Below are positions 8,734 to 17,385 of a DNA stretch of 64,000 bases, piece after piece (within the stretch, counting starts at the first letter, position 1; each line of letters starts with the position of its first letter). Under the pieces are notes generated by a model. The model had not been told where the DNA came from. It ran no database searches and saw nothing but the letters and a program-made list of their open reading frames with translations. This DNA comes from Pontibacter diazotrophicus (GTDB lineage Bacteria; Bacteroidota; Bacteroidia; Cytophagales; Hymenobacteraceae): positions 62,001 through 126,000 of the forward strand of contig NZ_QRGR01000007.1 of NCBI RefSeq assembly GCF_003367245.1, in the 5' to 3' direction. Made by a program: the position numbers and the translations under genes.

Positions 8734-9948
8734 CTAGTGTTCTGCCCACTCAATTGAGTCAAGGTCTATACCTTCTTTAAACATCTCCCAAAGCGGGGAT
8801 AGTTCACGAAGTTTGGAAACGGCTTCTTTCACGTGACCAATGGCATAGTCAATTTCCTCGTCCTTCGTGAAGCGGCTTAGGCCGAAACGCAGGGAAGAAT
8901 GTGCCAGGTCATCACTAAGACCCAATGATTTTAATACGTAAGAAGGCTCCAATGAGGCTGAAGTACAGGCAGATCCGGAAGATACAGCCAGGTCTTTCAC
9001 ACCCATCATCAAACCTTCACCTTCCACATATTTGAAAGAGATGTTGGATACGTGCGGCAGACGGTGCTCGCGGGAACCGTTTACATAAGACTCTTCAATG
9101 GTGGTCAGTTCTTTTTCTAAGCGGTCGCGCATGGCAGAGATACGGGCCGTATCTGACTCCATATCCTGCTTAGCTATTTCGGCAGCTTTACCAAGGCCAA
9201 CAATACCAGGCACGTTCAGCGTACCGGAACGCATGCCGCGCTCGTGGCCGCCACCGTCCATCTGGGCTGTTACTTTTACACGTGGGTTCTTACGACGCAC
9301 GTACAAAGCACCAACACCTTTCGGGCCGTACATTTTATGAGCCGAGAAAGCCATCAGGTCAATACCGTCAGCTTCTACGTCCACCGGAATTTTACCTACT
9401 GCCTGTGTAGCATCTGTAAAGAACAGGATACCGTGCTTTTTGGCAATAGCAGAAATTTCACGGATTGGCTGTATAACACCAACTTCGTTGTTGGCATACA
9501 TGATAGAGATAAGGATAGTTTTGTCAGTAATGGCCTCCTCCAGTTCTTTCAGGTCGATAAGACCTTCTGAGTTTACCTGCAGGTACGTTACTTTACCGCC
9601 AATTTTCTCAATGTGTTTGCAAGTGTCCAGTACGGCTTTGTGTTCTGTAGTAACCGTGATAACGTGATTGCCTTTAGAAGCGTACATTTCGTAAACTCCT
9701 TTGATGGCTAGGTTATCAGACTCTGTAGCACCAGAGGTAAAGATTATTTCTTTTGGAGAACAGTTGATAAGCGATGCGATTTGATCGCGGGCATAGTCAA
9801 CGGCCTCTTCCGCCTGCCAGCCAAACGCATGGTTACGGGAAGCAGCGTTTCCGAACATGTTTGTCATGTAAGGCAACATCGCCTCCAGTACACGCGGGTC
9901 TAACGGCGTAGTGGCATTGTTATCCAGGTATATAGGAAGTGTTAGCAT
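8734..9948 (-). CDS. iscS: Cysteine desulfurase IscS
   Basis: PLP enzyme that removes sulfur from cysteine and hands it as a persulfide to IscU and to tRNA-thiolation enzymes. It has 404 residues, the usual length. The PLP-binding lysine is Lys205 ([10 protein letters not shown]) and the persulfide-forming cysteine is Cys328 in [10 protein letters not shown], the long-loop arrangement of the IscS (group I) type. N-terminal [14 protein letters not shown] and [11 protein letters not shown] are classic. First gene of the isc operon. No IscR-like repressor gene is adjacent, so control differs from the enterobacterial system. A TAATTTTG-like -7 element lies on the minus strand at 10019-10026, but no well-spaced -33 partner was found. 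Confidence 0.97.
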   Translation of the reverse strand: MLTLPIYLDNNATTPLDPRVLEAMLPYMTNMFGNAASRNHAFGWQAEEAVDYARDQIASLINCSPKEIIFTSGATESDNLAIKGVYEMYASKGNHVITVTTEHKAVLDTCKHIEKIGGKVTYLQVNSEGLIDLKELEEAITDKTILISIMYANNEVGVIQPIREISAIAKKHGILFFTDATQAVGKIPVDVEADGIDLMAFSAHKMYGPKGVGALYVRRKNPRVKVTAQMDGGGHERGMRSGTLNVPGIVGLGKAAEIAKQDMESDTARISAMRDRLEKELTTIEESYVNGSREHRLPHVSNISFKYVEGEGLMMGVKDLAVSSGSACTSASLEPSYVLKSLGLSDDLAHSSLRFGLSRFTKDEEIDYAIGHVKEAVSKLRELSPLWEMFKEGIDLDSIEWAEH

Positions 9949-10063
9949 AGCACTGTTTTTTTCTATTTATTGTCTGTTTTATAAACAGTTGAAAGAAATT
10001 ATTAGTTTTGATTTCACGCAAAATTACTAAAAAAAGCTTACTTAGACTAATTACAAATTCAAA

Positions 10064-10465
10064 ATGCGCAACGTAGAACACATAGGGATAGCTGTGAAGG
10101 ATTTTAGCGAGGCAAATGCTTTGTACTTCAAACTTCTGGGAGTAGAACCCTACAAGACCGAATTTGTTTCGTCTGAAAATGTGAATACTTCCTTCTTCAA
10201 AGTAGGCGATACGAAGATTGAACTATTGGAAGGAACGACAGAGGACAGCGCCATAACCAAATTTATTCAAAAGCGTGGAGAAGGTATCCATCATATCGCC
10301 TTCGAGGTAGACGATATACTAAATGAAATGGAGCGCCTGAAGCAGGAGGGGTTTACATTGCTAAACGAAACGCCAAAAAAAGGAGCCGATAACAAACTGG
10401 TGTGTTTTGTGCACCCCAAAAGCGCCAACGGTGTACTGATAGAACTGACGCAGGAGATAAAATAA
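10064..10465 (+). CDS. mce: Methylmalonyl-CoA epimerase
   Basis: VOC-family metalloenzyme interconverting the (2R) and (2S) epimers of methylmalonyl-CoA, linking propionyl-CoA metabolism to succinyl-CoA. It has 133 residues, typical for the family. Metal ligands are visible as His6 (VEHIGIAV), the histidine of GIHHIAFEVDD, and the glutamate of VLIELTQ. The start is the first ATG. The gene is divergent from iscS and is followed by an AT-rich repeat-bearing gap of about 100 bases. No methylmalonyl-CoA mutase is in the window. Confidence 0.93.
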   Translation: MRNVEHIGIAVKDFSEANALYFKLLGVEPYKTEFVSSENVNTSFFKVGDTKIELLEGTTEDSAITKFIQKRGEGIHHIAFEVDDILNEMERLKQEGFTLLNETPKKGADNKLVCFVHPKSANGVLIELTQEIK

Positions 10466-10569
10466 ACTGCTGAACTGTTGATTGATAAATTGCCTGTTTG
10501 GGAAGCAAGCCACGGCAACTTCAGTTTAGCGAATCAACAATCAACAACAAACAATTAACAATTAAATAA
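10466..10569. repeat. AT-rich spacer with inverted and tandem CAATCAACAA-type repeats
   Basis: The arms 10476-10484 and 10538-10546 are a perfect 9-base inverted repeat, and 10469-10477 pairs with 10522-10530 at 8 of 9 positions, giving alternative hairpins. The right side is a run of CAATCAACAA/CAATTAACAATTAA-type units just before the next start codon. It resembles degenerate intergenic repeat DNA; no gene or clear terminator is present. Confidence 0.5.
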
Positions 10570-11142
10570 ATGAGCCAGCTGATAAAAGCGGTACAGGCAG
10601 CAGAAGACGAACTGCTGGTGGGGAACGTAATACTTTACCCCACGGATACTGTGTGGGGAATTGGTTGTGATGCAGAGAATGGAGCTGCCGTGAAGAAAAT
10701 CGTTGAAATAAAAGAGCGCGATGCCTCCAAAGCGATGATTCTGCTGGTGGCAGACCAGCAAATGCTGCTGCGCTATATAGAATCATTACCTGCTGATTTT
10801 CAGCAATTCGTTGAAGAGCAGGAGCGGCCTACCACCTACGTTTTTTCGAATCCCCAGAATTTACCCAAAGAAGTGTTGGCTGATGACAACACTGTAGCCA
10901 TCAGGATAGTGAAAGACGAGTTCTGCCATCGCTTGTTAAGGCAGATTGGGCGGCCTTTGGTTTCTACATCTGCCAACATTAGCGGTGAGCCTGCGCCCAA
11001 AACTTTTGCAGATGTTTCCGAAGAGATAAAGAAACGCGTGGATTTTATAGTTAACTGGCGGCAGGAGGATGCAATGGAGTCAAAGCCATCACGCATTATA
11101 AAAATCAATCCGGACGGTAGCCAGAAAGTACTGCGGGATTAA
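10570..11142 (+). CDS. L-threonylcarbamoyladenylate synthase (Sua5/YrdC/TsaC family)
   Basis: Makes threonylcarbamoyl-AMP from threonine, bicarbonate and ATP for the t6A modification at position 37 of ANN-decoding tRNAs. The 190 residues are a single YrdC domain: YPTDTVWGIGCDA near residue 24, the KERDASKAMILLV basic motif, and the RPLVSTSANISGEPAP active-site strand. It lacks the extra C-terminal Sua5 domain of longer homologues, so it is the short TsaC-like form. A tRNA-processing enzyme gene follows on the same strand, which fits a shared theme of tRNA maturation. Confidence 0.92.
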   Translation: MSQLIKAVQAAEDELLVGNVILYPTDTVWGIGCDAENGAAVKKIVEIKERDASKAMILLVADQQMLLRYIESLPADFQQFVEEQERPTTYVFSNPQNLPKEVLADDNTVAIRIVKDEFCHRLLRQIGRPLVSTSANISGEPAPKTFADVSEEIKKRVDFIVNWRQEDAMESKPSRIIKINPDGSQKVLRD

Positions 11143-11228
11143 GCACGCATACCTCTCCAGATAAAACGATGGCATTGGCAATTCGGAGCACGCAATTCGT
11201 ATTTGATAAGGTAATCCTTAATTTTGCA

Positions 11229-11268
11229 CCTCAGGCCGCGCCACCGTTGCCTGAGGTTTTTGATTTTT
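11229..11268 (+). terminator. Terminator-like hairpin immediately before the CCA-enzyme start codon
   Basis: A perfect 8-bp GC-rich stem (11229-11236 with 11249-11256) and 12-base loop is followed by a T-rich run to 11268. The next start codon is at 11273. A -7-like TAATTTTG lies just upstream at 11219-11226. The hairpin can end the tsaC-type transcript, but its position gives it potential as an attenuator for the next gene. Confidence 0.75.
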
Positions 11269-11272
11269 AGAG

Positions 11273-12703
11273 ATGGATAAAGCAGAACTACCGAAACACC
11301 CGATTTTTAATGTTGTAGCCGAGGCGGCCGCTGAGTTAAGCACCGATGCCTACGTAATCGGAGGCTTTGTGCGCGACCTTATACTAAAACGACCGTCCAA
11401 GGATATAGACATTGTGTGTGTAGGTGATGGGATTGCCCTGGCTGCCATGGTGGCTCAGAAACTGCCGCATAAACCCAAAGTATCCATCTTTAAAAACTTC
11501 GGAACGGCCATGCTGCGGGCGGATGAGTGGGAGGTAGAGTTTGTAGGGGCCCGCAAGGAGTCTTACAGAGCGCATTCCCGCAAGCCGGAGGTGGAGCAGG
11601 GTACGCTGGATGATGACCTGAAGCGGCGCGACTTTACCATCAACGCATTGGGTATTAGCCTGAATAAACAGAACTACGGCGAGCTGATAGATGAATTCGA
11701 CGGTATAAAGGATATGAAGCGCAAGATTATCCGGACGCCACTGGAGCCGGGTATTACTTTTTCGGACGATCCGCTGCGTATGATGCGTGCCATCCGTTTT
11801 GCTTCCCAACTTAGCTTTGATATTGATCCTGATACCTTTGATGCCATCACCGATAACAAAGAGCGAATCAAGATTGTATCGCAGGAGCGTATTACAGACG
11901 AACTGAACAAGATTATTCTCTCGCCCACACCCTCTTATGGGTTTAAACTTCTGTTTGTGTCCGGGCTGCTGGAAATCATCTTCCCGAAGATGACAGAGTT
12001 GCAAGGTGTGGAAACGATCAACGGCAATTCGCACAAAGACAACTTCTATCATACGCTTCAGGTGCTCGACAACGTGGCGGAGATGTCGGATGACCTGTGG
12101 CTGCGCTGGGCAGCCATCATGCATGACATCGCCAAACCCGACACCAAGCGCTACTCGCCCAAAGTGGGCTGGACCTTTCACGGCCACGAAGACCGTGGCG
12201 CCCGCATGGTGCCCAAGCTTTTCAAAGATTTAAAGCTGCCCCTGAACGAGCACATGAAGTTTGTGCAGAAGTTGGTAAAACTGCACCTGCGTCCGATAGC
12301 TCTGGTAAAAGAAACCGTAACAGATTCCGCCATACGTCGCCTGCTTTTTGAAGCGGGTGACGATGTGGAGGCACTCATGGCTTTGTGCCGCGCCGATATC
12401 ACGTCTAAAAACGATACGAAGGTAAAGCGTTACCTGCAGAATTTCGATAAGGTGGAGAAGCGGCTGGTAGAGGTAGAGGAAAGCGATAAACTGCGCAACT
12501 TCCAGCCAGTAATTACGGGTGAAGTAATAATGGAAACTTTTGGGTTGAAGCCATCTAAAACGGTAGGAGAACTGAAAGAGGTGCTAACGGAGGCGATTCT
12601 GGAAGGCAAGGTCAGAAATGAGTTTGACGAAGCCTTCGCCTTCCTGTTAGAAAAAGGGAAGGAGAGGGGGCTTCGCCAGGGGCACTCATCAAACAACAAC
12701 TAA
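11273..12703 (+). CDS. CCA tRNA nucleotidyltransferase / poly(A) polymerase family with HD domain
   Basis: Class II nucleotidyltransferase that adds or repairs the 3' CCA end of tRNAs. The N-terminal head carries GGFVRDLILKR at residue 31 onward with the metal-binding DIDIV, then RRDFTINALGISL and DPLRMMRAIRFASQL, all diagnostic. The C-terminal half holds an HD phosphohydrolase domain (MHDIAKPDTKRYS, then FHGHEDRGA). It has 476 residues, in line with HD-containing bacterial members. Poly(A) polymerase I shares the head, so specificity for CCA is an inference supported by the neighbouring tRNA-modification gene. It ends at a symmetrical terminator shared with the convergent small ORF. Confidence 0.92.
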   Translation: MDKAELPKHPIFNVVAEAAAELSTDAYVIGGFVRDLILKRPSKDIDIVCVGDGIALAAMVAQKLPHKPKVSIFKNFGTAMLRADEWEVEFVGARKESYRAHSRKPEVEQGTLDDDLKRRDFTINALGISLNKQNYGELIDEFDGIKDMKRKIIRTPLEPGITFSDDPLRMMRAIRFASQLSFDIDPDTFDAITDNKERIKIVSQERITDELNKIILSPTPSYGFKLLFVSGLLEIIFPKMTELQGVETINGNSHKDNFYHTLQVLDNVAEMSDDLWLRWAAIMHDIAKPDTKRYSPKVGWTFHGHEDRGARMVPKLFKDLKLPLNEHMKFVQKLVKLHLRPIALVKETVTDSAIRRLLFEAGDDVEALMALCRADITSKNDTKVKRYLQNFDKVEKRLVEVEESDKLRNFQPVITGEVIMETFGLKPSKTVGELKEVLTEAILEGKVRNEFDEAFAFLLEKGKERGLRQGHSSNNN

Positions 12704-12716
12704 ACTAATTTACTTT

Positions 12717-12747
12717 TATAATAACGCAAATATCAGGCGTTATTATA
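12717..12747. terminator. Bidirectional AT-rich hairpin between convergent genes
   Basis: A perfect 11-bp inverted repeat (12717-12727 with 12737-12747) with a 9-base loop sits between the CCA-enzyme gene and the small minus-strand ORF. The stem is only moderately GC-rich and the T-tracts are weak. Confidence 0.6.
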
Positions 12748-12757
12748 TAGTGTTACC

Positions 12758-12997
12758 TTATACTTCTGGCCTATATCTTTGAAAGCGTACTTTATGTCCA
12801 GCTTCAAATAGTCTTTCAGTTGCAGATTTACTTGATCTGGTAGTTAGGCGCTGCATTGCCGGAGTTTCTTTCCAGTTTAGGTAAGAGAGTAATTTTCCGT
12901 CGCAGGCTGTGGTGTTTTGATGCTGTGCCACGGCTTCAGGAGACATGCTTAACACCACAGTAGCGGCAGTTAGGAATAGGAAAGGCTTATTTTTCAA
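12758..12997 (-). CDS. Small exported hypothetical protein (79 aa), start uncertain
   Basis: A small open frame with a convincing signal peptide (KNKPFLFLTAATVVLSMS...AVAQ, cleavage near residue 25) followed by about 54 hydrophilic residues with no motif I know. There is no ATG: translation would begin at TTG (12995-12997) or the preceding ATT. It is bracketed by two hairpins (12717-12747 and 13033-13065), which supports an independent transcription unit. It could equally be a decayed remnant of a longer exported protein. Confidence 0.45.
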   Translation of the reverse strand: MKNKPFLFLTAATVVLSMSPEAVAQHQNTTACDGKLLSYLNWKETPAMQRLTTRSSKSATERLFEAGHKVRFQRYRPEV

Positions 12998-13032
12998 AAT
13001 AGTTTTAGATTGTACTAGTGGCAGGTAAATAG

Positions 13033-13065
13033 AGCGGGTTGAGGTGTCTCAAAACTCAACCCGCT
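13033..13065. terminator. Hairpin terminator downstream of the PspC/GIN gene
   Basis: A perfect 11-bp GC-rich stem (13033-13043 with 13055-13065) and 11-base loop, about 30 bases past the stop of the minus-strand PspC/GIN gene. The flanking T/A stretches are short. It may also insulate the small ORF downstream. Confidence 0.7.
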
Positions 13066-13095
13066 ATTTTCATAGTTTAGGCACGGCTTGCTTTC

Positions 13096-15624
13096 CTAGC
13101 GGCGTTTCACGCTGCTGGGGCCGTTGCTGTCGATGGTGGTGTCGGAGGGGTTGCCTCTGTAGGTGATGCGGCTGGCGCCGGATGCCTGGGCACGAAGCTT
13201 GTTGGTGGCGTATACTTGTGCGGCACTGGCACCCGTTACGTCAGCATCTACTGAAGCTGCCTGAAGTCCGTCCGCATCCACAACACCGGCTCCCGTAGCA
13301 TCCAGTTCAAAACTTTCGGTGCGGCCGGTAAACTTGCTGATAGAGGCTCCGGCAATATCTACTTTCAGGTTGCGTACATTCACATCAGCAGTAGACCTGA
13401 TGGCACCTGCAAAGTTCATCTGGAGGTCGTCCGAACTGATTCGGCCAATATCTGCTTTGATGGCTCCGCTTAGGTCGATGCTTCTGTAATCCGGTGCTAC
13501 AATTTGTATCAGCACTGGGTTTCGATCATCGAAAAGGTTAAAGTTCTCCTCAGCATAGCGGACGCGCAGCTCCTGGCCACTTTTTTCAATTGACAAAAGT
13601 CTGAGTTCTTTGTCTTCGCCTCGCACCCGTATGCTGTAGTTGCTGCCTTGCTTGATTTGTACATGGTATGGTCCGCTCACAGTTACCTCACTGAAATCGT
13701 CAAAATCAAAGGTCCTGGCGTTGCTGCTATACGCTTCCTCGTCGAGCAGCACGCTGCCGCTTATTCCCTCAAGGTCCATGGACAAGTTTTCGGAGTCTGC
13801 CTCTTCCGTATCCAGCGTATCTGCGGCACAGGTAAGACACTCCAGTTGGTCGCCGCTTGCCTGCCAGGTGTTGCGCACAATCTTGTCTACACTGTAACTC
13901 TGGGCGAAAGAGGCGCTTGGCAACAGGTACGTAAACGCGCGGGTCAGGCGCAAGGGCTTGTCTTGCGGGAGCATGAGCGTAATACTTAGTTCCTGATCGC
14001 GGTAAGCAGCATTTTCTCTAAACTCATAGCTGTTATCGAAGCGGAGCGTTGAGTCCTGCTGAACCACGCGGTATGTGATCATGCTGGCATTTTGCTTCGC
14101 CTCCTCTTCTGTTCTGCCTTTAGCCTCTGCTCGTTGTATAATCTCGATATTATCGCTGTTGTGGGCGCGTACATCGATGTAGACGTTATCATAGTTTGTG
14201 TTTGTGTCGTATGCGTCCAGCGTAAGAGTGCCATAGTTAGCCACAGGAATGGTTTTAGAGGTAACTACCTCGCCAGAGCGACGGAAGTTGGTGCTATGCA
14301 TCGCGATAGTTGCAATCATAGTGAAAAGGCTCACGAGCCACACCGCAAACAAAGACCAGCCAACAAAGGGGCGCAGAAAAGTGCGTTTTACCAGAAGGCT
14401 CACGCTCAGTATAATCAGTAACAGAAGCGGAATTAAACCTACAAAAAAGCCTGCCACCAGTCCGAGCCTGGGAAAGCCCCCGAGATACACGGAGGCCGGA
14501 AAATCACCAGGAAAGATAAATTGGGGGTCGTCTACTAAGCCAAGGGAAACAAAAAACGTGGAGAAGAGGGCGATGGTCAGGCCAATGGATACAACCAGCA
14601 GTATAACACCGGCTCCAATACGGATAAGCGTGATCAGGAAGGCGAAGATAGGGCCGAGGGCCTTCCCGAGCCAGTTAAAAAGCTGGGAGATAAGGCGGAA
14701 AGGCAGCAGGATGACTTTAGCCAGTTGACTTTCCTCGCCGTTGCTGTCCTTCATGTTCAGGTTGTCTTTCAGCGTTTTCTCTATACCAGCCAGCGTTACG
14801 GGGTCACCCTGCATCTGCAGGCGCTCGGATAGGGTAACGGCTTCGGGCATGGCCACCCAAAGCACGATGTATGCAATAATACCAAACCCGCCAGCGAAGA
14901 TTAGGGCGATAAACAGGACGCGGATCACAGCTGTATCTACACCAAAGTATTTGGCAATACCGCTGGCTACCCCCGCCAGTTTCTTGTCTTCAGGGTCGCG
15001 GAACAGCTTTCTGGCTGTTGTCTCCGGCAGTTGGTCATTTTCCGGCATGGCAATCCAGAGTACAACATAGAGGATAATGCCTGTTGCAGCTGATATGCCC
15101 GCAGACGCAATGCCTAATAAAACCAACAGCACAAAGAACAGCCTTACCCAGAGCGGGTCTGCATTCAGGTAATTGGCTAAACCAGAGGCGACGCCGGCAA
15201 TAACTTTGCGGTTAACGTCCCTGAAGAGTTTTTTAGGGCCTGCTGTATAGGCGCCGGAGGTTTCATGTGTTCCGTAGGCTCCATCATATGTTTCTTCATA
15301 TGCTCCTTCGTAGGCAGTTGGGGCTGGCTGCGGGTTTGGAATCCCTTCTTCTATTGGGTCCAGCACCTCAAAATCTGTCACACTGCCCATGCGCCCTATC
15401 AGGTATTCCACATCCTCCTGAGAGATGACCTGCTTGCCCGGAGAAAGCCGCGCGGAGAAAATCTCGGCAATGCGTGCCTCGATGTCGGCAACAATTTCCT
15501 CATGGCCTTCATAATTGGAGAAGTATGTTCTGATGGAGGCAAGGTATCTGCTGAGTTGCTCATAACCATCCTCCTCTATATGAAAGATGATGCCTTGCAA
15601 GTTGATGCTTATATTCTTTTTCAT
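13096..15624 (-). CDS. Membrane protein with two PspC domains and C-terminal GIN (DUF2807) adhesin-like domain
   Basis: An 842-residue envelope protein. Residues 1-90 are a soluble head common to Bacteroidota PspC proteins. A Tyr-rich linker (AYEGAYEETYDGAYG) at about 104-126 leads to two tandem PspC domains at about 131-194 and 206-260, each with VIAGVASGLANYL- or LAGVASGIAKYFG-type motifs and a membrane helix. Several more membrane helices follow at about 310-440. The C-terminal 220 residues are a DUF2807 beta-solenoid (IDLSGAIKADI, MNFAGAIRSTA, VDIAGASISKF repeats) of the autotransporter-head type. It starts in a 4-base ATGA overlap with the PadR gene, so the two are translationally coupled. 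A role in envelope-stress sensing is inferred from PspC. Confidence 0.88.
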   Translation of the reverse strand: MKKNISINLQGIIFHIEEDGYEQLSRYLASIRTYFSNYEGHEEIVADIEARIAEIFSARLSPGKQVISQEDVEYLIGRMGSVTDFEVLDPIEEGIPNPQPAPTAYEGAYEETYDGAYGTHETSGAYTAGPKKLFRDVNRKVIAGVASGLANYLNADPLWVRLFFVLLVLLGIASAGISAATGIILYVVLWIAMPENDQLPETTARKLFRDPEDKKLAGVASGIAKYFGVDTAVIRVLFIALIFAGGFGIIAYIVLWVAMPEAVTLSERLQMQGDPVTLAGIEKTLKDNLNMKDSNGEESQLAKVILLPFRLISQLFNWLGKALGPIFAFLITLIRIGAGVILLVVSIGLTIALFSTFFVSLGLVDDPQFIFPGDFPASVYLGGFPRLGLVAGFFVGLIPLLLLIILSVSLLVKRTFLRPFVGWSLFAVWLVSLFTMIATIAMHSTNFRRSGEVVTSKTIPVANYGTLTLDAYDTNTNYDNVYIDVRAHNSDNIEIIQRAEAKGRTEEEAKQNASMITYRVVQQDSTLRFDNSYEFRENAAYRDQELSITLMLPQDKPLRLTRAFTYLLPSASFAQSYSVDKIVRNTWQASGDQLECLTCAADTLDTEEADSENLSMDLEGISGSVLLDEEAYSSNARTFDFDDFSEVTVSGPYHVQIKQGSNYSIRVRGEDKELRLLSIEKSGQELRVRYAEENFNLFDDRNPVLIQIVAPDYRSIDLSGAIKADIGRISSDDLQMNFAGAIRSTADVNVRNLKVDIAGASISKFTGRTESFELDATGAGVVDADGLQAASVDADVTGASAAQVYATNKLRAQASGASRITYRGNPSDTTIDSNGPSSVKRR

Positions 15625-15965
15625 GATTGCTGCGCTTTCTTGTTTTGGATAATGTAATCAGTGGAGGCAACTAAGTCTGACCAGGTTAGCCGGAGTTGTT
15701 CTAAAAACTCGCGCCCGGTCTCGGTAAGGGTGTAATATTTGCGGGGCGGCCCTGAAGTTGACTCTACCCAGTTGTAGTCGAGAAGCGACGCGTTCTTGAG
15801 GCGGGTGAGCAAAGGGTAGAGTGTGCCCTCCACAACGATCATTCTGGCCGCTGTTAGCTCTTCCAACATGTCGGACGCATATACTTCACCACGAGAGATA
15901 ATCTCCAGGATGCAGAACTCCAGAATTCCCTTCCTCATCTGCACTTGTGTGTTTTCTACTTTCAT
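15621..15965 (-). CDS. PadR family transcriptional regulator
   Basis: A 114-residue winged-helix repressor. The N-terminal winged helix includes RKGILEFCILEIISRGEVYASDMLEEL, then the recognition part EGTLYPLLTRLKNASLLDY and the wing SGPPRKYYTLTETGREFLEQL, the PadR signature. The short C-terminal helix makes it a minimal (PadR-s1) member. It overlaps the PspC/GIN gene by 4 bases, an arrangement common in Bacteroidota, and should repress its own operon. A promoter and a direct repeat that could be its operator lie just upstream. Confidence 0.93.
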   Translation of the reverse strand: MKVENTQVQMRKGILEFCILEIISRGEVYASDMLEELTAARMIVVEGTLYPLLTRLKNASLLDYNWVESTSGPPRKYYTLTETGREFLEQLRLTWSDLVASTDYIIQNKKAQQS

Positions 15966-15989
15966 GATGATTCCGTTATAATGTTGAAG

Positions 15990-16026
15990 TAAAGATAATG
16001 AAAGGTACTATGTAACGCAAGGTACT
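15990..16026 (-). promoter_or_regulatory. Promoter of the padR-pspC operon with AAGGTACT direct repeat
   Basis: On the minus strand a TTG (16018-16020) and TATCTTTA (15990-15997; Bacteroidota -7 consensus TAnnTTTG at 7 of 8) are 20 bases apart. Two direct copies of AAGGTACT (plus strand 16002-16009 and 16019-16026, 17 bases apart) lie in and beside the spacer, a natural site for PadR autorepression. The remaining intergenic DNA to 16242 is AT-rich with nothing else I can name. Confidence 0.6.
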
Positions 16027-16242
16027 GTATAAAAATAATTACGGAAGTTTTTTTTATTAGTTATCCAGTTCTCGGTTTATCTTGAATATTCAGTATTTTT
16101 GATTAAAATTAAAGTGCACCAAAAACAACTAAAAAGCCTTAGCCTGTGTTGCTTAGGGAATTTATGAGTCAGGAGATCCGCTTCAAGATTGTTAAAAGAG
16201 TGCAGTAAAATTTTGCTATTGATATAATATATACCTCCATAC

Positions 16243-17343
16243 ATGATCAGATTCACCCTTCGCTGTTTCATGGCCGCTCTGTTTATTATAGTATGGTCAG
16301 CTGCTGCAGCACAAGTGTCCGCTCCGAAATACAGCAATGAGTTTCTGAACATCGGAGTAGGAGGGCGTGCGCTCGGCATGGGCAATGTGCAGGCAGCTAT
16401 CGCCAACGATGCCAATGCTGGCTACTGGAACCCTGCCGGCTTGCTGCGTCTCCAGAACAGGTACAATGTAAGCCTGATGCACTCGGAGCTTTTCGCGGGC
16501 ATTGCCAAAAACGACTTCGCCAGCTTTGCCATGCCCCTCGACACCAACAGCGCCCTCGCTGTCTCTGTTATCCGACTGGCTGTGGACGATATTGCGGACA
16601 CGCGCCGGCTGCAAAACGAGTACGGCTATATCCAGTATGACAGTATCCGGTTCTTCTCAGTCGCCGATTACGCCATGCTCCTATCCTATGCCCGCCGGAG
16701 TAACCTGGTAGAAGGGCTGATGCTGGGTGCCAACGCAAAAATTATTTACCGGAATGTAGGCCAGTTTGCCAATGCCTATGGTTTTGGAGTGGATGTGGGC
16801 GCGCAGTTGCAGCGCGATAACTGGCAGTTTGGCCTGATGGCAAAAGACATCACCACCACCTTCACCGCCTGGACGCACAACATAGAGGAACTGGAGGAGG
16901 CATACCAGCAAACCGGCAACGACTTGCCCGAAAGCACTGCCGAGCTAACCCTTCCAAGAGTAGTGCTGGGCGTCGGGCGCTCATTTCAGTTCAACGATAA
17001 ATTCTCGGCTCTCATCGCAGCAGATTTTGACTTCACCTTCGACGGGAAGCGAAATGTGCTCCTGAAGTCTGATGTTGTGTCATTGGACCCGCATATAGGC
17101 CTTGAACTAGCCTATGCTAACGCTGTCTTTGTAAGAGGGGGAATCAACAACTATCAGGAAACCATGAATTTTGACGGAGGCACTACTAAACGCCTGCAGC
17201 CTAACTTTGGGATAGGCGTTAAAACCGGAGGCCTTCTCCTGGACCTTGCCCTTTCCCGTGTCAACAACAGCGAGAGCAATGCCATAGGCGGTACCAACAC
17301 GTCGTCAGTCATCGTTTCCCTCGGTTACTCTTTCGATAAATAA
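16243..17343 (+). CDS. PorV/PorQ-family outer membrane protein of type IX secretion
   Basis: An outer-membrane beta-barrel of the FadL-like PorV family, 366 residues. In characterised T9SSs PorV binds the sorting domains of secreted cargo and delivers them to the PorU sortase. A signal peptide covers residues 1-23 (ending AAAQ). Then comes the family hallmark SNEFLNIGVGGRALGMGNVQ with NDANAGYWNPAGL, and amphipathic strands run to the C-terminal aromatic-type end SLGYSFDK. It lies 42 bases upstream of a PorU2-like sortase and is probably co-transcribed with it. PorV and PorQ are not separable with certainty here; the sortase neighbour favours a PorV-type shuttle. Confidence 0.82.
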   Translation: MIRFTLRCFMAALFIIVWSAAAAQVSAPKYSNEFLNIGVGGRALGMGNVQAAIANDANAGYWNPAGLLRLQNRYNVSLMHSELFAGIAKNDFASFAMPLDTNSALAVSVIRLAVDDIADTRRLQNEYGYIQYDSIRFFSVADYAMLLSYARRSNLVEGLMLGANAKIIYRNVGQFANAYGFGVDVGAQLQRDNWQFGLMAKDITTTFTAWTHNIEELEEAYQQTGNDLPESTAELTLPRVVLGVGRSFQFNDKFSALIAADFDFTFDGKRNVLLKSDVVSLDPHIGLELAYANAVFVRGGINNYQETMNFDGGTTKRLQPNFGIGVKTGGLLLDLALSRVNNSESNAIGGTNTSSVIVSLGYSFDK

Positions 17344-17385
17344 AATATTTGCTATACCAGGCAGAAAACAGATAAGCAATACATA

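Noticed and set aside
16077..16415. A 112-codon minus-strand frame before and into the PorV-like gene
   Set aside because: It overlaps the signal-peptide region of a real gene and has no protein-like motif.
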